DNA of 64,000 nt from Chamaecrista fasciculata (taxonomy: Eukaryota > Streptophyta > Magnoliopsida > Fabales > Fabaceae), in contig QANZ01047097.1 in the NCBI GenBank assembly GCA_003254925.1, positions 1-64,000 on the forward strand, read 5' to 3'. Shown here piece after piece: positions 48,101 through 58,092 of this stretch. The notes below the pieces were generated by a model that made no database searches, was not told the origin of the DNA, and saw nothing but the letters and a program-made list of their open reading frames with translations. The first letter of the stretch is position 1. Every line of letters starts with the position of its first letter. A program made the position numbers and the translations under genes.

Positions 48101-51100
48101 ACCTTGTTGAGAATGTTTAGAGGCATTTCTTCTTCGGTATGTCAATTAATTAATTGTAGTTTTGGTAACTTATGACAAGAATATTATGGGATTTTCTAGA
48201 TGCCTAAGCTAGCTAGTATCTTTATTTGCATTGTGTGTGTGTGTGAGTGTATATGTATATTAATGGGCAAATGTATATTTAGGTGAAAGTTAAGATCAAG
48301 CGACACAAAATGGAGGAACTGCCAGAAACAGCTGATGGCATTGCACAGTGGTGCAAAGACACATTTGTCGCCAAGGTATATAATGCACTGTAATTTAGAT
48401 TTTAGAAGAAAAAAAATGAAAGAATTAGAGAAAAAAATGTGAGTCCTATTAACACTTTCTCTTTCTAACTCTTTTCTTTTCTCTCTAAATTATAATGTAT
48501 TTATTAAGGTCTGAATTCCTCAATGAAACACCTTTGATACTAAAATTAATATAAAAAAATGATACATAAAACTTAAAGATTATGAGATGAAAGATATTTA
48601 TAGGTGAACGACGTATATAAATTGATAACTTCTATGATAGAAGTGGATAATTTCAAGAGATATCCAAAAAATTTAGAAGATAATAAGACTTAATATATAA
48701 CTAACAGGCCTTTAAATAAATTTTTAACATTACAAGTACAAAATAATTAAATTATGCTGATTAATAATAGGCTAAAGTGTACTTTTGGTCCCATAACTTT
48801 TGCTAAGGTCTCAATTTGGTCCCATAACTTTTTTTTGTTGCACTTTTGGTCCCATATATTTTGCTCAAGTTGCAGATTTGATCCCTTGTTACACTTTTAG
48901 TCCCATATTTTTGGGTCATGTTGTAAAATTGCTCTCATATATTTTGGTCAGATTGCAGAATTGGTCCTATATCTTTGGGTCAGATGCAGAATATATTGGT
49001 CCCATATATTTGGTCAGGTGAGACTGACGGTGAAACTTTTTGCAAAAATATGGAATCAATTCTGCAACTTGACCAAAAGATATGGGACCAAAAGTGATAC
49101 GAGACCAAATTTGCAACTTTTTGCAAAGATATGGGACCAAAAGTGCAACAAAAAAAAATTATGAGACCAAATTGAGACCTGAGCAAAAGTTATGGGACTA
49201 AAAATGTACTTTAACCTTAATTATATATTAGTCTACACTCTACGGAGAATAACTCAATGCTCAGTAACCAAAATAATAACTCTATATTGTCAACAAATGT
49301 TGGCCCAGTTAGTAAGCAGTCAATTCATAATTTACAAGATCGCGAGTTCAAATCTCGCTGTCAATTTGGTAGCTAGGCGATATATAAACTTATAGAGCCT
49401 AGAGGTAAGCCTTAGCGTTGGTGAGCTTCCGGGACCTAACTTACCTAAACTTTTTGTAACAAAAAAAAACTCTATATATTAATAATTTAATAAGATAATT
49501 ATTAATAATTTTATATTGTATAAGTTAATTATTCATGCCTTTTCTATGTGGGTTTGTGAATAATTTAACATATCATTATTAATTTAAATTAAAATAAATT
49601 ACTTACTTAATCAATAAAAAACTTATTAATTATTAAAAAATAGAAAATGAATGAAAAAAGATAAAAAGAAAAAGTAAAGAAGGAGAACAACATCGTGTAT
49701 CTATACTCTATACTCCAATTTTACTACACATCTCTTTTAAAGGGTTAGTCTAAGATGCAAAGTTTGATTCTTGACATGGGATGCAATTGTTGATGTGGCA
49801 TAATTATAGCCATTGATATAATTTAATGCTGAAAAATAATAAAACAATAATAATTTTTTTAACCAATCAATACTGTGTTTGGAGTCACACCACTAGTTAC
49901 ATACAATTAACTCTTCCACGTGTCATTATCTTATTGGTTCATGACTCATTGCATCCTATGTCAAGAATCAAACTTTGCATTATAGTTTAACCCCTCTTTA
50001 AAACCATTTATTACCTTGACTTCTAACTAAAAGTAAACCTTTGTCCTTTTAGTTGCATTTTTTCATTACGTTAAAAGATTTTAATTAGTTCTTTTACAAA
50101 TATTTTGCAATTTTCATAATTTTCTTTGCTTTTGGAAACATACCTGCAGGATGCTTTACTGGAGCAATATCGTACTACAGAACTATTGGGTGAACAAGAA
50201 ATACACGATATTGGTCGACCAAAAGCTTCTTTATTTGTAAGAAATATATGACATTAATTCAAAGATGTTCTCTTTATTTACCAAAAAAAAAAAGATGTTT
50301 TCTTTTATCAAAAAAATAAAAAATCAAAGATGTTCTCAAAAGTCAAAACAATATAAGATCAAGTTATATAATAGAGAACAAGCTAGCCTTCTTTAATTAA
50401 TTTTTGAGTAAACGTACATATAATTAATCTAAAAAATATATGAATTGTCATTCAATTCTTGAAAGTTTATTTTACACATTGGTCAAAATTTTATTTTAGT
50501 TCCTAATGTTTATTACTTGAAAATTCATTTTACTCCCCAATATTTTTCTTTAGGCAAAAGACTATTTCGTGCCCCTAACGTTTGCGTGCATTTTGAGTTA
50601 TGCCCCTAACGTTTCATTTGTGTCAGTTGTGCTCCAAATGTGAAACGTTAGTTTCAATTATGCCCACAACTTTGACTCAATGCTGATCTGTCACTTTTTT
50701 TTTACTTATGTGTCAATTTGTTTTTTTGAATTGAACATATGGACCGCAACAGTAATCTTGGCACATGTTCTCTTTAGAAAAACAAATTGACACATAAGGA
50801 AATGCCATGGTGGATAAAAAATAAGTCAGAAATGTTTTATTTATCCAGTCATTTTGCCACATGTTCAATTCAGAAAAAAATTGACACATAAGTAAAAAAA
50901 ATTGACACATCAGCATTGAGTCAAAGTTAGGGGCATAATTGAAACTAACGTTTCACATTGGGGGCACAACTGACACAAATGAAACGTTAGGGGCATAACT
51001 GAAAATGCACGCAAACGTTAGGGGCACGAAAGGGTCTTTTGCCTTTTTCTTTATTTCATTTTGGTCTTTAATTAATGTTTTCTTACAATTCCATTTTGGT

Positions 51101-52417
51101 CCTCATAAGTTTCATGATTGGTCGTTAACTATTAAATTTAGTCATATATCTCTCTTATTTTAAGTTCGTATGTGATAGAATAATCGGAGCTATGAGTTAT
51201 TTTTGATGAATTCTTTCTCTACTTAGTTGAAGGCGATAGCAAATTAGATCAAAATAGGCTGGACCTTATTTTTTGATAGTTCCAATTGAATAGGGAAAGA
51301 ACTCTTTAAGAGTAATCCATAGCTCCGATTTTTTCACATTCGTATTTGAAGCGAGAGATATGGCCAACTTTATGAAATGAGGGACCACTTTCAGGCTTGA
51401 TTTAACCTCGTTTGCAGATGACTTCAAATGAGTAGAGAAAGAACTCATAAAAAATAGGGTAGATTACACTTTGGTACCTTGTGGTTTGACCCTATTTCAC
51501 TTTGATATCTTGTGGTTTGAAACCTGACACTTTGGTACCCCGTGGTATTCTCCATTAACACTTTGGTACCTTTGGGAGCTATTTTGTAATTTTAACCATA
51601 ACAAATTTTGCAAAAATTACATATTGACCTCAAAAAACTTTTAAATTTCCTTTTAGTCCCTAGATAATATGTATTCATGGACCTATTTGTAATTTGCTGA
51701 AAAATTTTTGGGGTCAATATGTAATTTTTGCAAAATTTGTTATGGTTAAAATTACAAAATAGCTCCCAAAGGTACCAAAGTGTTAATGGAGAATACCACA
51801 GGGTACCAAAGTGTCAGGTTTCAAACCACAGGGTACCAAAGTGTAATTCACCCAAAAAAATAACTCGTAACTCCAATTTTATCATATTCAAACTTGAAAC
51901 AAGAGAGATATGATCACATAATTAGGGACCAAAACAAAACAAAAAAGTATTAGAGATAAAAATGAGGATAAATATTAGGGACTAAAATAAAAATTTGAAC
52001 TTACATATTTTAATCTAGAAATTATAAAGACAAGTGCAATTTAATCATTTAAGCCTATTTTTTTAGAAATTAACTTACCAAGATAAAAGATTAAAATTGT
52101 ATTAATTTTACGACTTTCAAATAATAAAGAATAAGTTAATCTTTTAGAGATCAATTTATATATTTAACCTTAATACATTTTTCATCTTCATGCAGGTTGT
52201 TATTTCTTGGTCATGCCTGCTTGTGTTGGCTTTCCTTGAATTCTTGGATTGGTCTTCACTTCTCTATTCATGGAAAGGCTTATCCTTCTTAGCAATTTTC
52301 TTGGTCCTTGTTACTTTAGTTATGGAGATTCTCATTCTCTCATCTGCAGCAGAGAGATCTAAACCCTTGAAATTGCCTACCAAAGATCCAACGAAGGAGA
52401 AGCTTCTTCTTCAATGA
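43762..52417 (+). CDS. LPAT: 1-acyl-sn-glycerol-3-phosphate acyltransferase (ER LPAT2/3 type)
   Basis: Transfers an acyl chain from acyl-CoA to lysophosphatidic acid to make phosphatidic acid, the precursor of ER glycerolipids and oil. Eleven exons: 43762-43842, 45316-45438, 45924-45966, 46093-46166, 46611-46670, 46786-46863, 47476-47634, 48011-48136, 48283-48375, 50150-50236, 52196-52417; 1,146 bp, 381 residues, all GT-AG and in phase. Catalytic NHRSDID has H93 and D98 (HX4D). The substrate-binding motif FVEGTR is at 171-176, followed by IPRTKGFVSAV. Hydrophobic segments lie at 5-25 and at about 310-365 (two C-terminal helices: [32 protein letters not shown]). The length matches family members (about 375-390). 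Introns 1, 4, 6, 9 and 10 are swollen by foldback elements and a SINE. ER location is inferred from the family. Which LPAT number it is cannot be decided here. Confidence 0.93.
44177..44719. mobile_element. Foldback element in LPAT intron 1, 'TTTTGGTCCTAAATG' family
   Basis: Opposed arms, AGGTCATTTTGGTC at the left and the reverse (GACCAAAATGACCC) at the right, with several shared phrases between. Same family as 20262-20595. Duplication not resolved. Confidence 0.65.
45001..45104. repeat. Tetranucleotide microsatellite (GTAT)n
   Basis: About 26 GTAT units with one slip near 45019. The Met-Tyr-Val-Cys shadow frames come from it. Lies in LPAT intron 1 close to exon 2. Confidence 0.95.
46317..46556. 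mobile_element. Foldback element in LPAT intron 4
   Basis: AAAGTACTTTTATTATCCCC at the left is answered by AAAAATACTTTTGCC-flanking inverted phrases (GTACAATTGACTTG, GATCTCATATTTTAAG) at the right. Related to 41031-41285. Confidence 0.55.
46929..47404. mobile_element. Foldback element in LPAT intron 6
   Basis: Starts GGTCAAATATTCAATTTGGTC and ends with GGACCAGAATGAGAGGTTTT then AACC. Arms are inverted repeats of about 230 bp. Flanks are ATATATATA runs, so the 9-bp duplication is plausible but not diagnostic. Confidence 0.7.
48770..49216. mobile_element. Foldback element in LPAT intron 9, Mutator-like
   Basis: Starts GGCTAAAGTGTACTTTTGGT and ends in the reverse complement. TTAATAATA (48761-48769) and TTAATTATA (49217-49225) differ by one base. 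Confidence 0.75.
49288..49467 (+). mobile_element. tRNA-derived SINE in LPAT intron 9
   Basis: A 10-bp duplication AACTCTATAT flanks it (49278-49287 and 49468-49477). An A-box-like TGGCCCAGTTAGTAAG is followed about 35 bp later by the B box GTTCAAATC. The 3' end is A-rich (GTAACAAAAAAA). Not a functional tRNA. Confidence 0.8.
49742..49994. mobile_element. Foldback element in LPAT intron 9
   Basis: GATGCAAAGTTTGATTCTTG near the left returns reversed on the right (CAAGAATCAAACTTTGCAT). TCTTTTAAA (49733-49741) and TCTTTAAAA (49995-50003) are a near-match duplication. Confidence 0.75.
50552..51043. mobile_element. Foldback element in LPAT intron 10, Mutator-like
   Basis: A perfect 9-bp duplication TTTTTCTTT (50543-50551 and 51044-51052). 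Arms beginning AGGCAAAAGACTATTTCGTG are inverted over more than 200 bp, with only a short loop. Confidence 0.85.
51457..51853. mobile_element. Foldback element in LPAT intron 10, sister of the split copy at 23056-28071
   Basis: GGGTAGATTACACTTTGGTA at the left and its reverse at the right, with TAAAAAATA/AAAAAAATA flanks (8 of 9 match). The interior phrases (TTGTAATTTTAACCATAACA) match the arms at 23160 and 27935. Confidence 0.8.
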
Positions 52418-54689
52418 ACAAAAATCTAAATACATATCAGTGAAGTGTACTATATTTTTATATTTTTTGTGTAAAAATTTACCTTTTTTCTTTTGTAGAG
52501 GATTAGATTCTGATAAAAGTTGGAATTCCTAGGAATTGTTGTATTTTTGTAAATATTTTTTTATGATGGCAAAGTAGGACGTTATATACATTGCTTGGTG
52601 CAGACACAGTGAACCTAGTGAAACCACTGTCACCCATACTGCCCTCAAAGCCATCAGGAGTCATCAGAGAAACATCATTTTCAAATGCCAACAGGGGATT
52701 TTCCAAGGTACAAAGATAAAAGCCATGCCTTTCCATCTAGAGGTTATTGCCCAAGACATTCATAGCTTCCTCCCAATTCCTCACGAATGCCAACTAATTG
52801 AGGATCTCCCAACCATACTTTCTTTTACTAATTGCAGCATTAGTCTTATCTATCTAGGCCTTTCCGTTGAGAACAACGGTGGTGGGGCATGGAACAGCGC
52901 AAATAGGGCGAAGAAGAGGGTTGAGGATGAATGTGTGGTTATGGAGGGAAGTGAAGCGAGTTTGAGGGAAACAAATTAATGGGGTCGTCGTCAATCGCAG
53001 GCTCAACATTGTAATTAGCTTCATTATTTTATATTTTGATAATTACCAAAAAATTCTCACTTAATATTTATTTTATATTTTAATTATCTTTGTGATTAAG
53101 AATTATTATTGGCGAATATCTGAAGGTTTATATGAAATGTACTAAGAACAGAAACTTATCCTTATTGATTTATTATCCTTAATTGAAGATCTGATTAAGA
53201 AACTGTGTTAAGAAAGATTTCTATTAGGTGCTAATCATCTATTTAATATCAAATCAAGTGCTAATCTCGTGTTTCATCAATAACTATTTGTTATCAACTA
53301 TGAGCAATCATGAGCTGACCGTTGTATATTCAAATCAGATGCTAAATCTAAATTAAGAAAATTATTTATAATTTATCATCTTGTTTGCAGATTAGGACCT
53401 CTATAAGGAAAGATTTTAAAATCTGCAAATTAGACTATGTTGATTGATGCTTAAACGTTCATATTAACTTATTGTCAGCTGAGCAAAGTGGGAATGAAGT
53501 TAAAGACTATGAGAAGACCAAGGAAATTGAATTTCAATGAAGATTATATTGGTACTAGCCGTTGGGGATTCATGTCTGGAAACATTCTTTTTCAAGTTGG
53601 TGAGCTGTTCAAGTATAAAAGGCTGAAGAATTCGAAAGCTCAATACTACTAGACTATTGAATTGTTGAATTTCTAGTTTCTTAGTGCTATCACATTAGTT
53701 GCGTAAATCCTTTTTGGGGTTTGGTCTTCGTGATCATTCACTTTGTGTGAATCCATCTCTTTGTGAGAGAAACCATTTCTATTCATCTTGATACCTCTGA
53801 TTCGTTTGTATACCTCCTAGTGGTAAGAAGTTGCCTTCCTTGGTTGTTGTGAAACCCTAGTGGTGATCGGTGAGTGGTTGCACTGTAAGAGGAGTTCTGT
53901 TAGGAACCTTGTTGTTACTTGTAAGGACTTCTGGTTTGGGAACCTTAGGGTGATTCGTGAGTGGTTGTCTTTAAAATTGTAATTTTGGTTAGTTTGACCA
54001 TAATATATAAATCCCTTGCTTTGTGCTTGGGGACTGGATGTAGGTTTAAGAGAAAGTCTTTTGATAGGGATTAGTACCTTATTCTGAACCAGTATAAATT
54101 GGTTGTGTTGTTCTTCTTCTCTTAACTCTTTTTTATATTCCACACTTTATTCTTAATGAGTTAAGGAACTGTTTTCTTTCAGGAACAATTTTATTAAAAA
54201 ATTGTTTTCATTAGAAAAATTGTTTTCGCTAAGGAACTGTGTTCAACAAGAAACTGTTTTAAAGAATATATCTTAGAGGAACTGTTTTGAAATTGGTTTT
54301 TAACTAAGAAAGTTTTCACCCTTCTTGGTATATTTCCTTGTGCATTCTGACTGACATTTGTCATGTCATTTCCTAAAAATTCTCAAAAATTATCATGTCA
54401 TCTCCTAAAAACTCTTCAAAATATTGTTTCTTTTTCCTCTTTTTTTAACGGAAAAATGGATGGAAAATGTTAGAGGGACCAACTTTTTCAAGTTTTGCAT
54501 AACTGGGGGACCAATATGGAAAAACAAATAACTGGGGGACCTATTTGGAACAAGGAGCATAACTGGGGGACCAAAATAGGACTTTGGCCTTTTAAATATT
54601 TGAATTTTTCAAAGTAGCTTTACTCTTAACTCTTTCTCATTCCTCATCTATATGCATTTGTACCGCACTTAATTGCTTTTTGGTGGCAG
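52418..54689. other. Intergenic sequence with retroelement-like remnants
   Basis: 52418-52550 is probable LPAT 3' UTR. 52560-52980 holds short open frames on both strands that I do not recognise. 53400-54170 resembles part of a Copia LTR or leader (TATAAAAGGCTGAAG followed by CTCCTAGTGGTAAG and GAACCAGTATAAATTGG-like phrases), but no duplication was found. 54430-54590 is an arm of a foldback family (CATAACTGGGGGACC repeated). No gene supported. Confidence 0.4.
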
Positions 54690-56595
54690 AGTTCTTAATT
54701 TAACAAAGAATTTGAGGCTCATTCAAGGTAGTTCGAACGTAGATGCCAATAGTATTTGAGAGTTCTCAGAGTTGTTTTTAAGTGTTGGATATGGAAGGAT
54801 TAGCGTTGAAATTGTGGATGGTGAATATGGGGTTAAAATTGTTAGGATTTTTGGGAGGAAGAAACATGGAAGCTCTCATAAACTTTTTCTTCTTGCTTAA
54901 TTGAAATGAAGTGAAGCCTATAAATAGGCATACATCAAAATCTGAAATTTCATTCAAAACTCCATAAAAATCTACTATTTTCTAACAAACTCATAATTAA
55001 ATAAATACAATAATCAAAATAAAGTCAATTCCCCCCAAGACTCGGTCAAGAGCTCAACTACTCCCCAATTTTTGAATTACTAACATTAATAATAATAATA
55101 ATGCTAATTATTCCTAACAATTCTTCCCTTAAACTGAAATTTCTTCACAAGAAGATACAGTTTAATTGCAAAAATCTTCAACTTTTCCATGGATCAATTC
55201 TTCGAAGCTTCTCTTCTTTATATAATGATGCACTTTCTCATCATTAACCCATTGGAGCACCATCTCTCCAAAAATCATCAAATCTTGTGGGCTTCTCCGA
55301 AAATATCCACTTCTTCTCTCCCTTCTTGTGCAACGTTCACTTGGTCATCTTCTTAGTCAATCCTTTCACCGAGCTCTTTAAATTATTCAACACAAATTTC
55401 AAATCTCTGAAGATTGGCAAGGATTCGTTCCTCTCACTAGTAGAATTCTTCGTAGAAACATCATCTCAACATGTGACAGATGTACTACTCTACCTCACAA
55501 ACTCTCAGGACCTAAAGCTTTCAAGAATGGAAGAAACTCAAAAGAACCTAGGGCTCTGATACCACTGTTATGATTTTTGGGAGGAAGAAACATGGAAGCT
55601 CTCATAAACTTTTTCTTCTTCCTTAATTGAAAGGAAGTGAAGCCTATAAATATGCATACATCAAAATCTACAATTTCATTCAAAACTCCTTAAAAATATA
55701 CTATTTTCTAACAAACTCATAATTAAATAAATACAATAACCAAAATAAAATCAATCCCCCCCAAGACTCGGTCAAGAGCTCAATACTCCCCAATTTTTGA
55801 ATTACTAACATGAATAATAATAATAATGCTAATTATTCCTAAAAAAATTCCCAATGATTTACTAATTGATGGTGATATGGATCACTTTAAAGTAATTACT
55901 GATTCTACATATCCAGATTTCCAAAATAGTTTAAATCTTCCTAACTATTTTAGTGATCGAACTATTTTAACTCACAATCTTGATGATATTGTCGATTTCA
56001 ATGACTACATGTTTCAACTACTTCTCGGGGAGGAAAAGGTATATATGAGTTTCGACAGTATATGTATCTGAGTATCTCTGACACTGCCCCATCTGATGAT
56101 ATGAATACATGTACCACTAAATTCTTAAATTCTGTCAAGGGTTTTGGTTTTCCCAATCACCATATCAAACTGAAGATTGAAGCACCAATTATGTCGCTTC
56201 GTAATATAGACATATCGTGGGGATTGTGTAATGGCACCCGTCTAATTGTTTCACAAAATAGTGATTATTTCATTGAGGCAGTAATTACATCTAGTAAGTT
56301 CACTGATGAAAAGGTTCTTATTTCTCGAATGTCAATAACACCTTCAAATGTAAAATTGTCATTTAGATTTCAATGTAGATAGTTTCCTACTATGTTGTCC
56401 TTTGCAATGACTATAAATAAAAGTCAAGGTCAATCGTTATGGAATGTTAAATTATATCTCCGTCGGCCTGTTTTCACACATGATCAATTATATGTTGCGA
56501 TATCTAGAGTTCATTCAAGAGCAAGTTTGAAGATTTTGATATGCCATGATGATAACAATGAGCTTGACATGGCCTCTAACGTTGTTTACTCATAA
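54690..56595 (+). pseudogene. Helitron helicase remnant (C-terminal half of RepHel), split by a TRIM element
   Basis: Before the TRIM, 54690-54839 reads VLNLTKNLRLIQGSSN and ISVEIVDGEYGVKI. After it, 55844-56595 continues with PNDLLIDGD, YFSDRTILTHNLDDIVDFND, FLNSVKGFGFPNHHIKLK, PIMSLRNIDISWGLCNGTRLI, AMTINKSQGQS and DQLYVAISRVHSRASLKIL. These are the late Pif1-type helicase motifs of plant Helitrons. A frame change near 56065 and a stop at 56380 show decay. The nuclease (Rep) half and early helicase motifs are missing to the left. Confidence 0.85.
54840..55843 (-). mobile_element. TRIM (short LTR retrotransposon without coding capacity) in the Helitron
   Basis: LTRs 54840-55119 and 55566-55843 both begin TGTTA(G/T)GATTTTTGGG and end near ATTATTCCTAA. 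On the minus strand TGGTATCAGAGCCC, a tRNA-Met primer site, lies against the right LTR (55553-55566), so the element reads right to left. The interior is only about 450 bp. AAAAT duplications are read at 54835-54839 and 55844-55848. The two LTRs differ at several positions, so it is not very young. Confidence 0.8.
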
Positions 56596-56871
56596 ATTTT
56601 TCAAAATATATTCATTAATTTGTTTATCTGTTTTTTTTAAAGATATTGTCGTTTGTTATTGTAATTAACTGTATTTTTTTCCATAACTCTTAATGAATTT
56701 TTTATTTAAGCTTGAGTTTTTTTTTTACATGTAACCTTTTTAATGTGCATATTTATGATACTTAATCATATATTTTGACAATTTTATAGTATAATATATG
56801 TGCTAACTCCATGACTTATTACTTGTAAAAACAAAAAAAACTCCATGAGTTATTTTATCTCTGTATGGCTG

Positions 56872-57135
56872 TATTACACGGGTGCTAGACTAGTTTTATA
56901 TAAATATAATATGTCCTACTCATATCTTACTTTTTTGAAAAATGTATCATATCCATACCAATATTTGTATTCATACAAGTATTCGCTATATTTATATAAA
57001 ACTAGTCTAGCACCCTATTACACGGGTGCTAGACTAGTTTTATATAAATATAATATGTCCTACTCATATCTTACTTTTTTGAAAAATATATCATATCCAT
57101 ACTAGTAGTTGTATTCATACAAGTATCCGCACCTA
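56872..57135. repeat. Duplicated Helitron-like 3' terminus
   Basis: A 144-bp unit starting TATTACACGGGTGCTAGACTAG occurs at 56872-57015 and again from 57016. CACGGGTG followed by CTAG(T) is typical of plant Helitron 3' ends, and the first copy lies about 300 bp after the helicase, a normal distance. An inverted piece (ACTAGTCTAGCACC, 57001-57014) sits between the copies. Confidence 0.55.
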
Positions 57136-57174
57136 TATGGGTGCAACATAAATCAAAATACAATTATTAGAATC

Positions 57175-57775
57175 TGATAAACTAGAAAATGGACAAGCTT
57201 ACATAGTTCAATAAATGAGGGCTGCAAGAGCAATTTGATCGTCTAAGTTTTTGCAAGAACTTCACAGGGGGGCCCTGCGAATAATACTCCGACGCTCAAG
57301 TTAGTATATGAGAGATATGAGAGCAAGAGAATTCTGAAAGGCGAGAAGTAGCTAACCTTAGTCTGTTGGGTTGAGCTCTATTTATAGAGCAGGGGGAGAG
57401 TGGTGGCCAGTGTGCGGGGCACACCACGTAGTCAGACACGATCTCCACCAGCGGGAGTGGTGGAGACTGAGATTTGCGGGACAAGGCAATTGTGGGTGAT
57501 TGCGTCTCGCGTTACCGGGCGGGCGCTAGGCGAATGGAGAACGTGGGTATGACCAAGTCCGTGGCCCACGATCTCCTCCAGCGAGGATTGCGGAACAAGA
57601 CAGTCGTGTGTGACTGTTAATATGGAGGCGCGCACCATGACCCGGGATGGATCACGGCCGACCCTAAGTGTGCGGAGGGCACTCGATTGGCTCGAGCGCG
57701 CCTTAACAGGTGTGGAGGGGAGAAGAGGCCCAGTTCGAGGGCCATTTAGGCGTACGCCCAAATAGTCATGTATCA
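57175..57775 (-). mobile_element. Solo LTR of the gag-only retrotransposon family
   Basis: A perfect 5-bp duplication GAATC flanks it (57170-57174 and 57776-57780). Read on the minus strand it starts TGATACATGACTATTTGGGC and ends CTAGTTTATCA, matching the LTR ends at 23275-24134 with many differences inside and fewer 85-bp units. No interior remains. It is an older copy than the one at 23275. Confidence 0.87.
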
Positions 57776-57962
57776 GAATCTAATTATATTTTTTTTTTTT
57801 AAATAATTAGTTTAAACAAATAATGGGTTGATTCCACATTTCCACCTACATGTCAATAAAAAAAAACAAGTTGTGGAAGAACTAGACTAGTATTTGATAT
57901 TTGTCATAATGCCGTATTAAATACCGATGTGGCAACTTATGATTGGCCAGATGGGCACCGAA

Positions 57963-57970
57963 GACGTGGC
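57963..57970 (+). promoter_or_regulatory. ACGT-core bZIP motif upstream of HRD3A
   Basis: GACGTGGC lies about 125 bp before the HRD3A start and is one base from the plant unfolded-protein-response element TGACGTG(G/A), as well as resembling an ABRE. HRD3A genes are ER-stress inducible in other plants. The match is short and imperfect, so this is only a candidate. Confidence 0.3.
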
Positions 57971-58092
57971 ATAGCCTTCACATTTCCAGAACTTTGCACG
58001 ACGAAGAAGACGAATTCACTGCTTGTCTGTGCAAAGCAAAATCTGTGTTCCTTCTTCATTCTTCGCTCTTGGCTCTTCTTCTCATTCTCAAA

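Noticed and set aside
52503-52979. Small genes on either strand between LPAT and the Helitron
   Set aside because: Short frames without recognised motifs; likely decayed repeat or LPAT 3' flank.
57943-58092. N-terminal extension of HRD3A
   Set aside because: The frame is open upstream, but the ATG at 58093 gives a proper signal peptide and the upstream part looks like leader sequence.
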